DNA of 64,000 nucleotides, taken from NCBI GenBank assembly GCA_023417315.1, contig JAEZFW010000028.1:62001-126000 (forward strand). Direction: 5' to 3'. This DNA comes from Pseudomonadota bacterium. Its GTDB lineage: Bacteria; Pseudomonadota; Gammaproteobacteria; Steroidobacterales; Steroidobacteraceae. The notes under the pieces were generated by a model, which was not told the origin of the DNA, did not search any database, and was given only the letters and a program-made list of their open reading frames with translations. A program made the translations under genes and the position numbers. Positions 7,612 to 16,671 of this stretch are shown here, in pieces (position 1 is the first letter of the stretch; every line of letters begins with the position of its first letter).

Positions 7612-9861
7612 ATGGGTAGCACGGTGGACGAGGAGACAGTAGAGGCGCAAAGCCTGTCGACGTCGCTCGATCCATACGGGCAGCTCGTCAAGATGCTGAT
7701 GCCCCGCGCCATCTGCATCGCCATCTACGATCGGATGGGGATCCCCCTCTGGTTGTCCGACGGCTACGACGGTCACGATCTCGCGCAGCTCGTTGAAGAA
7801 GGGTTGGACGCGTTCCGCAGCGGGCGCGCAGATCCGAATGAGCACGATGGCTTCGCGCGCTCCTGGGACGGCGACACCTCATACGTGTTCATTCTGCGAG
7901 ACGGCGCCTCGTTGCTCGGAGCGTTGGCGGTCTCATGTCAGGACGGATCGAACGGCGCGCGACCCTTCAGCCTGCTTCAGGGGTTGTTTCGCCCTGCCCT
8001 GCAGGTGCTGAGTCGCGAGCTGGCCAACCAATACAACATCGGCGATCTGCGCAAAGACCTCTCATCGCGCGACGGCGATCTCGCTTTGTTGCTCGATGCG
8101 AGCGCTGCTGCCGACGATCAGGACGATCACGATTTCTCGCAGCTCGTGCGCAACTGCGTCGCTCACATGGACTGCACTTACGGCGCGCTCATCGTTCCCG
8201 ACAAGAAGATCGCGATCTCCTATTCGGTTGAGGGCGCTCACGCGTCTGCCAATGCGCAAGCGCTCGACAAGACACAACGCAACCTGTTCGCGTGGGCGCA
8301 AGTGCAGCGACGCACGTTGCTCTTGAACAAGGCCCCGCCGAACAGCCCGCTCGGTGCACTGCCGTTCAAGATTCTCGCGTGTCCTGTTCGCCACGGAGCC
8401 CATCATGTAGCCGGGTTGCTCATGCTCGCGAAGTCTGCGAGCGCACCCGATTTCGACCTGCGCCAAGTTCGCATTCTCGAAATGATGACGAGGCGAATTG
8501 CTTATGTCCTGCAGAATGCTTACGACCCATCGACGGGATTGCTGACTCGGCCTGCGTTCGAGCAACGCGCGCTGGCCACGCTTTCGGCGTTCGGGACGGA
8601 CGCGCAGCATTGCGTGGCCTACGCCGACGTCGATCGTCTGCATGTTGTCAATGAGAATCACGGCATGCACGTCGGTGATGAGATCATCCATCGTGCGGCA
8701 GAGGTGTTACGTACTCATCTGCCTGCGAACGTCGTCGCGGCGCGCATCTCTGGGGATCGCTTCGCGATGTTCTTCCCGCAAACCTCATTGTCGGCAGCGC
8801 GCTCGTTCATCGAGGATTTGTGCGGGAAGATCGCGCACGCATCGCTCAATCACGACGGCAAACAGATCGAGCTCTCGATCAGCGTCGGTGTCGCCTCGGT
8901 TCCGAATACGAAGCTTCCCCTTTCGCACGCGCTCGCTGCAGCGGAGATCGCATGCAAAGCGGCCAAAGATCGCGGCCGTGGGCGCGTCGAGATTTATCAA
9001 GAAGCAGATCGCAGCATCGTGCGCCGTTACGAAGACGTCACGATCGTGGGCGATTTGCGTGAAGCGATCGCGAACGACCGCTTCCGCATGGAAGCCCAGC
9101 CCATATTGGACCTCAGCACGAAGGGATCTCCGCGTCGGTACGAGCTGCTGCTACGCATGATCGACCCTGCGGGCGACAGCGTTGCACCGGACAAGTTCTT
9201 GTCCGCTGCCGAGCGCTATCAACTCGCCTCCGATATCGATCGCTGGGTCGTCCAGTACGCGCTCGAGATTTTGTCTTCGGCCGCACCAGCGCTCGAGAAC
9301 CTGGGCGCGCATTTCGCGATCAATATCTCCGGTCAATCGTTGGGAGATGAAGATTTCCCTGGGTTTCTCGAAAGCAAGCTGCGCGAGTACGACCTGCCAC
9401 CTCAACTGCTCTCGTTCGAAATCACCGAAACGGCCGCCGTCGCGAACATCGTGCGCGCGGAGATGTTGATCCGCCGGCTCCAGGATTTAGGACACCATAT
9501 CGCTCTCGATGATTTCGGGCGGGGGCTCTCCTCGCTCACCTATCTGAAGTCGCTGCCAGTCTCGCATCTGAAGATCGACGGCGAGCTCGTACGCGACCTC
9601 GCAGGCAATACGCGCTCACAAGCAATGGTGACCGCAATCGTGCAACTCGCGCAGGCGATGAAACTTAAGACCACTGCCGAGTGCGTCGAAAGCGAGGCCA
9701 TCATGTCGGCTGTGGCGAAACTCGGAGTGGACTATGGGCAAGGCTTCGCGATCGGCAGACCGCGGCCGCTCGAGATCGTGTTGCAGGAGTTGCTCCGGGG
9801 TGCGCCGGGAATCGTGCGCAACATGGCCTCGCCGCGCATGGCGCGGTTCGCAGGAATGTGA
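7612..9861 (+). CDS. EAL-domain phosphodiesterase candidate with degenerate GGDEF
   Basis: This 749-residue cytoplasmic protein has a GAF-like N-terminal half, a GGDEF domain at about residues 315-470 and an EAL domain to about residue 735. The GGDEF signature reads SGDRF, so cyclase activity is unlikely. The EAL domain reads ELLLR and keeps acidic and basic residues in NISGQ, FEITET, LDDFG, LKIDG, AECVE and DYGQG, so c-di-GMP hydrolysis is plausible. GTG at 7552 would add 20 residues; ATG 7612 has no clear ribosome site, so the start is uncertain. It sits between envC and ctpA, which are neighbours in several relatives. Confidence 0.88.
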   Translation: MGSTVDEETVEAQSLSTSLDPYGQLVKMLMPRAICIAIYDRMGIPLWLSDGYDGHDLAQLVEEGLDAFRSGRADPNEHDGFARSWDGDTSYVFILRDGASLLGALAVSCQDGSNGARPFSLLQGLFRPALQVLSRELANQYNIGDLRKDLSSRDGDLALLLDASAAADDQDDHDFSQLVRNCVAHMDCTYGALIVPDKKIAISYSVEGAHASANAQALDKTQRNLFAWAQVQRRTLLLNKAPPNSPLGALPFKILACPVRHGAHHVAGLLMLAKSASAPDFDLRQVRILEMMTRRIAYVLQNAYDPSTGLLTRPAFEQRALATLSAFGTDAQHCVAYADVDRLHVVNENHGMHVGDEIIHRAAEVLRTHLPANVVAARISGDRFAMFFPQTSLSAARSFIEDLCGKIAHASLNHDGKQIELSISVGVASVPNTKLPLSHALAAAEIACKAAKDRGRGRVEIYQEADRSIVRRYEDVTIVGDLREAIANDRFRMEAQPILDLSTKGSPRRYELLLRMIDPAGDSVAPDKFLSAAERYQLASDIDRWVVQYALEILSSAAPALENLGAHFAINISGQSLGDEDFPGFLESKLREYDLPPQLLSFEITETAAVANIVRAEMLIRRLQDLGHHIALDDFGRGLSSLTYLKSLPVSHLKIDGELVRDLAGNTRSQAMVTAIVQLAQAMKLKTTAECVESEAIMSAVAKLGVDYGQGFAIGRPRPLEIVLQELLRGAPGIVRNMASPRMARFAGM

Positions 9862-9883
9862 CGTGGTTCACGTCGGGCTTTTT
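9860..9883 (+). terminator. Possible Rho-independent terminator after the EAL gene
   Basis: A 6-bp perfect stem (GACGTG / CACGTC, 9860-9865 and 9869-9874) with a 3-nt loop is followed by GGGCTTTTT. It begins next to the stop codon of the EAL gene and precedes a possible ctpA promoter. The short stem makes it a moderate candidate. Confidence 0.4.
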
Positions 9884-9900
9884 CTGCAGCGATCGCCGCA

Positions 9901-9929
9901 TTGGATGCACATAAATCCTGCTCTATTCT
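9901..9929 (+). promoter_or_regulatory. Possible sigma-70 promoter of ctpA
   Basis: TTGGAT at 9901-9906 and TATTCT at 9924-9929 are separated by 17 bp, and the ctpA start follows 32 bp downstream. Both boxes match the consensus at most positions. This is sequence inference only. Confidence 0.45.
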
Positions 9930-9961
9930 GGGTTCGCAAATTTACCAGCCATTAGAAATAC

Positions 9962-11221
9962 ATGTCCCCGATGCCTTCTTCATTTCGCTTCGCGATGATT
10001 CTCGCCGCCGGAATCGTGCTGGGCTTTGGGGTGTCCGTCGGTCCGACCGTGAAAGCGGAACGTGCCGTGACGGACAGCGCGGTCACGCAAGCTGAAGAGA
10101 CTGTGATCCCCTGGAAGGATGCGCGCCTCTTGGCTGAGGTGCTGGAGCACATTCGCGCCGAGTATGTCGAAGAGGTCTCCGACAAGGAGCTGATCGAAGC
10201 CGCGATCCACGGGATGATGAACGATCTGGATGCGCACTCTGCCTATCTCGATCGCGAGCAGTTCAACGAAGTTCGAATCAGCACGTCAGGCGAATACTCT
10301 GGCGTAGGCATCGAAGTCACGCTCGACCGCGGCATCGTTCGCGTTGTATCGCCGATTGAAGGCACGCCCGCTGCGCGAGCCGGCGTCAAGGCGGGGGATA
10401 CCATCGTGTCGATCGACGATGTGCCGGTCGATCCCGAGCAGTTGGACGATACGATCGATCGGATGCGCGGTGAAGAAGGAACGACCGTCAAGATCGCGAT
10501 CGCTCGCAGCGGGATCGACAAGCCGATGGATTTCGTGCTGGCGCGTGAAGCTGTGCAAGTCCAGAGCGTACGCAGAGCGTTGCTCGAGGAAGGCATCGGC
10601 TATGTTCGTATTTCACACTTCAGCGAGCGCACACCGCACGATGTCGAGCGGGCGCTCAAAGCACTCAAGAAAGAAAAAGGATCGCTCGCGGGGCTCGTGC
10701 TGGACCTGCGCAACAATCCTGGCGGTGTACTCGAAGCGGCAGTCGGCGTGGCGGATCTGTTTCTCGAGGAAGGCTTGATCGTGAGCGCGGTAGGCCGCGC
10801 TGCCGATGCAAAGTTCTCGATGGAGGCTCATCCTGGAGATGTTATCGAGGGTGCTCCCATCGTCGTGCTCGTGAATTCGGGCTCCGCATCGGCCTCTGAG
10901 ATCGTCGCGGGCGCCCTCCGCGATCACAAGCGCGCGACGCTTGTGGGGCAGAAGACGTATGGCAAAGGTTCAGTACAGACCGTGATGCCCCTATCGAATG
11001 GTCAAGCGTTGAAGCTCACGACCTCGCGCTACTTCACGCCATCGGGTGCATCGATCCATAAGACGGGGATTATTCCAGATCGAACGATCGGCGAAGAAGA
11101 ATTGAGCGCAGCTCAGAAGTCCGGCACCGCGATCTTTGGCAGCGTAGCCGATGATTACGAGTTGCGCGTCGCGCTCGAAGTACTCGACGGACCGACGATC
11201 CGCCAGAGCCGCCTTCACTAA
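9962..11221 (+). CDS. ctpA: C-terminal processing serine protease, S41 family (CtpA-like)
   Basis: This periplasmic protease of the tail-specific family has 419 residues. An N-terminal signal or anchor segment (about residues 5-28) is followed by a PDZ domain at about 95-175 (YSGVGIEV, APAARAGVKAGDTIVSIDD) and the S41 catalytic domain. The nucleophile lies in NSGSASASEIVAGAL and the lysine in VGQKTYGKGSVQ, so the Ser-Lys dyad is intact. Family members process PBPs or cell-wall hydrolases, often with a lipoprotein adaptor. Nearness to envC fits a role in wall remodelling. The best promoter candidate lies just upstream at 9901. Confidence 0.93.
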   Translation: MSPMPSSFRFAMILAAGIVLGFGVSVGPTVKAERAVTDSAVTQAEETVIPWKDARLLAEVLEHIRAEYVEEVSDKELIEAAIHGMMNDLDAHSAYLDREQFNEVRISTSGEYSGVGIEVTLDRGIVRVVSPIEGTPAARAGVKAGDTIVSIDDVPVDPEQLDDTIDRMRGEEGTTVKIAIARSGIDKPMDFVLAREAVQVQSVRRALLEEGIGYVRISHFSERTPHDVERALKALKKEKGSLAGLVLDLRNNPGGVLEAAVGVADLFLEEGLIVSAVGRAADAKFSMEAHPGDVIEGAPIVVLVNSGSASASEIVAGALRDHKRATLVGQKTYGKGSVQTVMPLSNGQALKLTTSRYFTPSGASIHKTGIIPDRTIGEEELSAAQKSGTAIFGSVADDYELRVALEVLDGPTIRQSRLH

Positions 11222-11315
11222 CGGCGCCTCGCCGTCTGCATTCATGTGCTGCTAGGCCCGCGCTCGATTTGCGAGCGACGCGAGCAGGCAGTTCGTAAGC
11301 CGAGATCGATCTGCC

Positions 11316-12347
11316 ATGTCAACCGACACTGCGATTTCGACAGCGCGCACGAGCGAGACTCGCGCGCTGCTCGGATTGCATCTCGTCGTGCTCTCGATCG
11401 GGGTCTTGCACTTCGCGTTCGTACCTAATGCCGTCGAAAGACCCCTGCCTGCTGCGGCTGCTTTGGCGATTTCAACCGTCGTGCTCATGTTCGTGCGCGT
11501 TTTCGCGAGCATGCCTGCGCGCTACCGGTACGCGCTCGAGATCGTCGCCATGATGATCGCGATCAACATGCTGGTATTCGCAACCGGAGGCGCTCGCAGC
11601 GTGTTGCTTGCACTGAACTCGGTCCCGCTTGCGGCGCTTGGAACCGCGTTCGCTCGATGGTGGATCGTGTTGCTTGGCGCGCTCGTGCTGGCCGCAGTCG
11701 GATTTCTACTGGGTGTATTCACGCCAAATGTCGACGTGCAGAGTCCCGAGTTCGGCGTGCTGCTCCTCAGCACGTTGGTCCCTGGGCTCGCGATCGGACT
11801 TGTCATCTCCGGGATGACCGAGCGCATGGATGCTGCGATTCACAAGATTCGGGCGTTGGCGGCAACGGATGCATTGACGGGCTTATTCAATCTACGCACG
11901 TTCGAGCACGTCCTACAGCAGGAACACCGTAAGGCTGAACGCTTCGGGAGCACTTACTCTCTAATTATGGTCGACGTGGACAATCTCACGCAGGTGAATG
12001 AGACGCTCGGCCACGAAGCGGGCAGCTTGATCTTGAACGCTGTGGCTTCGGCGATCACGAGATCTGTTCGCGCATCGGATGTGGCTGCTCGCCTCGGTGG
12101 GGATGAGTTCGTTGTCTTGTGCACCGAATCGGATTCCGACACTGCTGCGGCCATTGCGCAACGCATCCGAAACAATGTCTTCGCAGGAACTGTCTCGGTC
12201 GCCAATCGACTAGTCCGCGCCAACGTCAGCGTTGGCGTTGCGAACTTCCCGGTCGATCATCTCTATCCAAAAGAGCTCATGATCCTCGCGAGCAAGCGCA
12301 TGGAGCAAGATCGCGAGCTGCGCATCCAGCCGCGCGGCAATTCATAG
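11316..12347 (+). CDS. Membrane diguanylate cyclase
   Basis: The first 175 residues hold about six hydrophobic segments, probably an integral membrane sensor. A GGDEF domain follows from about residue 180 (ATDALTGLFNLRTFE). The catalytic site is canonical (ARLGGDEFVVL) and a product-inhibition RxxD site (RASD) stands five residues before it, so the enzyme is probably active and feedback controlled. It would make c-di-GMP, the opposite of the EAL protein two genes upstream. The sensor domain could not be assigned to a named family. The ATG at 11316 has no strong ribosome-binding site. Confidence 0.9.
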   Translation: MSTDTAISTARTSETRALLGLHLVVLSIGVLHFAFVPNAVERPLPAAAALAISTVVLMFVRVFASMPARYRYALEIVAMMIAINMLVFATGGARSVLLALNSVPLAALGTAFARWWIVLLGALVLAAVGFLLGVFTPNVDVQSPEFGVLLLSTLVPGLAIGLVISGMTERMDAAIHKIRALAATDALTGLFNLRTFEHVLQQEHRKAERFGSTYSLIMVDVDNLTQVNETLGHEAGSLILNAVASAITRSVRASDVAARLGGDEFVVLCTESDSDTAAAIAQRIRNNVFAGTVSVANRLVRANVSVGVANFPVDHLYPKELMILASKRMEQDRELRIQPRGNS

Positions 12348-12374
12348 CGGGGCTCGGGACCCGCTCATCCGGTT

Positions 12375-12403
12375 TTGTCTCGATGGCCATTTGAAACTAA
12401 GAT
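12375..12403 (+). promoter_or_regulatory. Possible sigma-70 promoter of the YvlD-like gene
   Basis: TTGTCT (12375-12380) and TAAGAT (12398-12403) are 17 bp apart, each matching four of six consensus bases. The gene start lies 50 bp downstream behind a very strong Shine-Dalgarno. Confidence 0.35.
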
Positions 12404-12453
12404 GTAGATGACTGTCTCGAGCCCGCTCACCGCACTTGCAAAGGAGGTTGGTC

Positions 12454-12828
12454 ATGACCGCGTTTTTCCTGCGAGTGGCGATCGTGGCGGTGGGGCTGTG
12501 GCTCGCCACGAAGATCTTTTCGGGGTTGCACTTCGACAGCCCTTGGACCTTGCTCGCCTCGGCCCTTCTGCTCGGCATCGTTAACGCGGTGGTGCGACCG
12601 ATCGCCGTCATCCTGACGCTGCCGCTAACGCTTCTTACCCTTGGCTTGTTCTTACCCGTCATCAATGCCGGCATGCTGGGGTTGGTCGCGCTGCTGTTGG
12701 CCGGCTTTCAGATCAGCGGGTTCTGGACTGCGGTGGGCGCGGCACTCGTCGTGAGCATTATTTCGTGGGCCGCGTCCGGTTTGATTGGGGACAACGGCCG
12801 GTTCGAAGTGCTGGAAAGCAAACGGTAA
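12454..12828 (+). CDS. YvlD/phage-holin-4-2 family small membrane protein
   Basis: This 124-residue protein has four hydrophobic segments and the family signature NAVVRPIAVILTLPLTLLTLG. The family is called holin-like, but it is widespread in chromosomes and not tied to phages; its function is unknown. The start at 12454 is set by AAGGAGGT at 12441-12448, five bases before the ATG and a near-perfect match to the 16S anti-Shine-Dalgarno, so high translation is expected. It ends 8 bp from the convergent OPT transporter gene. Confidence 0.88.
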   Translation: MTAFFLRVAIVAVGLWLATKIFSGLHFDSPWTLLASALLLGIVNAVVRPIAVILTLPLTLLTLGLFLPVINAGMLGLVALLLAGFQISGFWTAVGAALVVSIISWAASGLIGDNGRFEVLESKR

Positions 12829-12836
12829 CCAGCGCG

Positions 12837-14780
12837 TCAGTTGTTCTGGATATCTCGTACGCTCGAAGTACCGATGCGATAGAGCACGTACCCCACGACG
12901 GCGAAGATTGCGAGACCGAGTAATTCCCCAAATTGCAGTGAAGCGGGTAGTGCGAGTACGTCTGCTCGCCCGGAACCGACGATCGGCGCCGCGATGATGA
13001 TTCCCATGAGCGCCTCGCCGGTGATCAAACCTGCGGAGAACAGCACGCCCTTGCGATGAATGCGCTCAATGTCGGTCGAGCCGGTTCGCATCTTCACCGA
13101 GCGCTCGACGATGTGCGCGAGCAATCCACCGAGGAAAATCGGAACCGTCAGATCAAGCGGTAGGTAAATGCCTACCGCAGCTGCGAGTACCGGAACTCTG
13201 AAGTTCGCCTGCCGCTTCTTCAGCACTTCATCGATCGCAATGATGACCGCGCCAATCGCGGCACCGATCCAGATCAGATCCCACGGAAGCTCTCCGCCGA
13301 AGAGCCCGCGCGCAACAGATGCCATCAACGTCGCTTGCGGGGCGAGCAGCGGGTTGGGGTGCTCAGCCGTGGGCACGCCAATGCCATAGGCTTTCGCTAA
13401 CAAGTTCAGTACGGGCGCCATCACCAGTGCGCACGAGATTGCGCCGATCGCAAGCATCACCTGCTGACGCCACGGCGTCGCTCCGACCATGTAGCCGCAT
13501 TTCAGATCTTGAAGATTGTCACCCGCGATCGCAGCAGCACAGCACACGACTGCGCCGATCATGATCGCGGCGACCGGCCCCAACGAGGCATCGCGCCCCA
13601 TCAAGATCGTGAGCACGAGCGAGGCAAACAGAATCGTGCCGATCGTGATGCCAGAAACTGGGTTGTTGGATGATCCGACGAGACCAGCCATGTACGCGGA
13701 CACGGAGCTGAACAGGAAGCCCGCAACGATCATGATGACGGTCATCGGAAGCGAGACCGTGAAATCACGCACGATTGCGTGATAGAGAATGGCGAGCGGC
13801 ACCGTGAACACGACCAGTCCGATCAACACCGCCCGCATCGGCATGTCCTGCTGGGTGTGTGCGACGACCTTCGCCGCGCCTGCGCGCGTTGCGGCAAGAC
13901 CGCTGCGGATGCCGGACATCAGCGAGTGCCGCAGCGCGATGAGTGTCCATATACCGCCAATGAGCATGGCGCCGACACCTAGGTAACGAATCTGTGCACC
14001 CCAGATCGCGCCCGCCGCGTCCTCAGCGCTTAGGCCCGCAATCCGCGCCGCCAATGCCGGATCGCTGTCGAGGAAGCTGGCGCTATAGATCGGGATTGCG
14101 ATGTTCCACGAGAGGATGCCGCCGGCAACCACAACGATGCCAATGTTGAGCCCGACGATGTAGCCGACGCCAAGGAGCGCCGGGCTTAAGTTCGTGCCCA
14201 TGTAAGCAATCGCATTGCCGACGAATGAGCCGTGTGCCGCGGCGTCCGGCACTAGGCGCAACCCACTCGCGGCGAGCAACTTGACGAACCCGCCGATCCC
14301 GGCCGCGCTTGCGAGCACCCGGATGCCTTGTGCGGGGTTCTCGCCGGTCTTGAGCACTTCAGCGGCCGCTTTACCCTCGGGGAACGCGAGTTGCTGATCG
14401 ACGATCAAAGAGCGGCGCAGGGGCACGGAGAAGAACACGCCGAGCACGCCGCCCAAGCCCGCGATCGCAAGCACCCACGAATACTTGAAATCGTCCCAGT
14501 AACCGAGGATGACCAAAGCCGGTACCGTGAAGATCACGCCAGCCGCGATCGACGATCCTGCAGAAGCGCCGGTCTGAACGATGTTGTTCTCGAGAATGTG
14601 GCCGCCGCCCAGCATTCGAAGCACTGCCATCGAGACCACCGCGGCTGGGATCGCCGTAGCGATGGTCAGGCCGGCGAAAAGTCCAAGATAGGTATTCGCG
14701 GCAGCCAAGATCATCGCGAGAATGATCGACAAGATCACTGCACGCGGGGTGAGTTGTGGGCCTGGCGTGGTCGTGTTCAT
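12837..14780 (-). CDS. OPT-family oligopeptide transporter
   Basis: This 647-residue inner-membrane protein has about 14-16 hydrophobic segments and typical OPT features: the N-terminal LTPRAVILSIILAMILAAANTYLGL segment, shown here only as its opening, and the conserved NNIVQTGASAG and NPVSGITIGT loops. OPT proteins import small peptides or metal chelates with protons. It is the last gene of the minus-strand cluster with an M2 carboxypeptidase and a POT transporter, 58 bp after the peptidase gene. That context favours peptide uptake over metal uptake. Confidence 0.9.
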   Translation of the reverse strand: MNTTTPGPQLTPRAVILSIILAMILAAANTYLGLFAGLTIATAIPAAVVSMAVLRMLGGGHILENNIVQTGASAGSSIAAGVIFTVPALVILGYWDDFKYSWVLAIAGLGGVLGVFFSVPLRRSLIVDQQLAFPEGKAAAEVLKTGENPAQGIRVLASAAGIGGFVKLLAASGLRLVPDAAAHGSFVGNAIAYMGTNLSPALLGVGYIVGLNIGIVVVAGGILSWNIAIPIYSASFLDSDPALAARIAGLSAEDAAGAIWGAQIRYLGVGAMLIGGIWTLIALRHSLMSGIRSGLAATRAGAAKVVAHTQQDMPMRAVLIGLVVFTVPLAILYHAIVRDFTVSLPMTVIMIVAGFLFSSVSAYMAGLVGSSNNPVSGITIGTILFASLVLTILMGRDASLGPVAAIMIGAVVCCAAAIAGDNLQDLKCGYMVGATPWRQQVMLAIGAISCALVMAPVLNLLAKAYGIGVPTAEHPNPLLAPQATLMASVARGLFGGELPWDLIWIGAAIGAVIIAIDEVLKKRQANFRVPVLAAAVGIYLPLDLTVPIFLGGLLAHIVERSVKMRTGSTDIERIHRKGVLFSAGLITGEALMGIIIAAPIVGSGRADVLALPASLQFGELLGLAIFAVVGYVLYRIGTSSVRDIQNN

Positions 14781-14838
14781 GGTTGTTCTTCAGATGTTGC
14801 GATTGACGAGCACGTACGTAGTTGGCGTAGATGCGACG

Positions 14839-16656
14839 CTACCAGCCGCACTGCTTACTTTTGTTCTGCTCCTGCAGCCAGGTCATGAGCGGCGCGAAGT
14901 AGTCGGTGATCGCGGATGCATCCATCGTGCGGGTGCCGGTGAGTTTCTCCAACGTGTCCTGCCAGGGCTGGCTTTGACCCGCGGCAAGCATCTCTCTGAA
15001 GCGCTTGCCCGCCTCTTCATTGCCGTACACGGAGCATTCGTGCAAAGGGCCATCATGTCCTGCGGCCTCACACAGCGCACGATGGAACTGGAACTGCAGG
15101 ATGAATGACAGGAAGTAGCGCGTATACGGCGTGTTCGCAGGGATGTGGTATTTCGCGCCCGGGTCGAAATCCTCTTCGCTGCGCGGCACCGGCGCGGATA
15201 TACCCTGATACTGCTCGCGCAATTGCCACCACGCCGCGTTGTAGTTCTCCGGGGTGACTTCGCCCGCGAAGACTTTCCAGCGCCACTCATCGATCAGCTT
15301 GCCGAACGGGAGAAACGCGATCTTGTCGAGCGCGATCTTCATTTGTTGATTGATCGTGGCCTCGCGGCTGGGCTTGATGGGCCCGATCAAACCGATCTGA
15401 TGCAGATAGCTCGGTGTCATCGACAGGTTGACGGTATCTCCGATCGCCTCATGGAAACCGTCGTGCGCACCGTTCTGGAACACGTACGGCTGATCCTTGT
15501 ACATGAGGTAGTAATACACGTGCCCCAACTCGTGGTACACGGTCATCAACTCTTCTTGAGACGGCTCGATGCATTGTTTGATACGCACGTCTTCGTTGCC
15601 GTCCATGTGCCACGCGCTCGCGTGACACTGCACTTCGCGATCGGCCGGCTTCGTCAACATGGAGCGTTCCCAGAAGGTCTCCGGTAATTGCGGGAAGCCC
15701 AGAGAGACGTAGAAGCTCTCGGCCGATTGCGTGATCCGCACGGCATCGTACTTCTGTCTCTTGAGCGCGCTTGTGACGTCGAGGTCGAGCACGCCGGGAT
15801 ACGGCTCGACGAGCGGATAGATCTCCGCCCACTGCTGCGCCCACATATTTCCGAGCAGCTGCGCCGGAATCGGTTTGCCATCGGGCACATGTTCATCGCC
15901 GTATGTGTTCTGAAGCCGATCGCGCACGTAGCAATGCAGACCGTCATACAGCGGCTTCACTTGATCCCAAAGGCGTGCCGCTTCACTTCTGAACTCATCG
16001 GGCGGCATGTCGTAGTTCGATCGCCACATCGCGCCCAGGTCCGCGAACCCGAGCTCTTTCGCGCCTTCGTTCGCGAGCGCGACGAACTGCGCGTAATCCT
16101 CTCGCATCGGCCGAGCTGTGGAATGCCAGCCCGTCCAAGCTTCCGTCAGCTCGTCATAATTGCGGCTCTCCGCCATGATCTGCGTGAGCTCGGTTTGACC
16201 TTTGCACGACTCGGGGCCCTTCGGGCAGTACTTTGCGGCGCCGTACATCCCCTCGAGTTTCGAGCTCAATGCCGAGAGCTGGGCGCGCTTCTGTGGATCC
16301 TTGGGTGCGGGAGCCGCAACCCCGAGCTTGAGAAGATGGATCGCGCGTGCCGTCGTCGGGTTGAGCGATGCGTCGCCCTCGAAGGCCTTCGCTTGTTCGA
16401 CTGCGCCAGTGAAGTATTCGAGATAGCGCTCGTTCGCTTTGGCGTTCAAGAACTCGGTATCCGGGTTGATATACGTGGCATACGTAAAGGCCGCGGCACC
16501 CAGCTCGCGCGACTGCTCGGCGATCTCTCGATTCAATCGCTCGACGAAGGCGTCGGCCGTCTCGCGCGGCTGGCTAATCGTCCCCGAGCGCTCGCCGCAT
16601 CCCGCGAATGCGACGGCACTCAACACCAGCGCGTAACGAACATAGTGACGAACCAT
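14839..16656 (-). CDS. M2-family dipeptidyl carboxypeptidase lipoprotein (ACE-like)
   Basis: This 605-residue zinc metallopeptidase is related to angiotensin-converting enzyme and would remove dipeptides from peptide C-termini. The zinc motif HELGH lies near residue 373, and the third ligand follows in HDGFHEAIGD. The N-terminus has a signal peptide ending in a lipobox (AFAGC), so it should be lipid-anchored at the cell envelope. It lies between two peptide transporter genes, 15 bp from the POT gene. The cluster suggests peptides are trimmed outside the inner membrane and the dipeptides imported. Confidence 0.93.
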   Translation of the reverse strand: MVRHYVRYALVLSAVAFAGCGERSGTISQPRETADAFVERLNREIAEQSRELGAAAFTYATYINPDTEFLNAKANERYLEYFTGAVEQAKAFEGDASLNPTTARAIHLLKLGVAAPAPKDPQKRAQLSALSSKLEGMYGAAKYCPKGPESCKGQTELTQIMAESRNYDELTEAWTGWHSTARPMREDYAQFVALANEGAKELGFADLGAMWRSNYDMPPDEFRSEAARLWDQVKPLYDGLHCYVRDRLQNTYGDEHVPDGKPIPAQLLGNMWAQQWAEIYPLVEPYPGVLDLDVTSALKRQKYDAVRITQSAESFYVSLGFPQLPETFWERSMLTKPADREVQCHASAWHMDGNEDVRIKQCIEPSQEELMTVYHELGHVYYYLMYKDQPYVFQNGAHDGFHEAIGDTVNLSMTPSYLHQIGLIGPIKPSREATINQQMKIALDKIAFLPFGKLIDEWRWKVFAGEVTPENYNAAWWQLREQYQGISAPVPRSEEDFDPGAKYHIPANTPYTRYFLSFILQFQFHRALCEAAGHDGPLHECSVYGNEEAGKRFREMLAAGQSQPWQDTLEKLTGTRTMDASAITDYFAPLMTWLQEQNKSKQCGW

Positions 16657-16671
16657 CGATCTCTCCGGTGG

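Noticed and set aside
12454..12828. Holin annotation suggesting a prophage
   Set aside because: The YvlD-like family is chromosomal and there are no other phage genes nearby.
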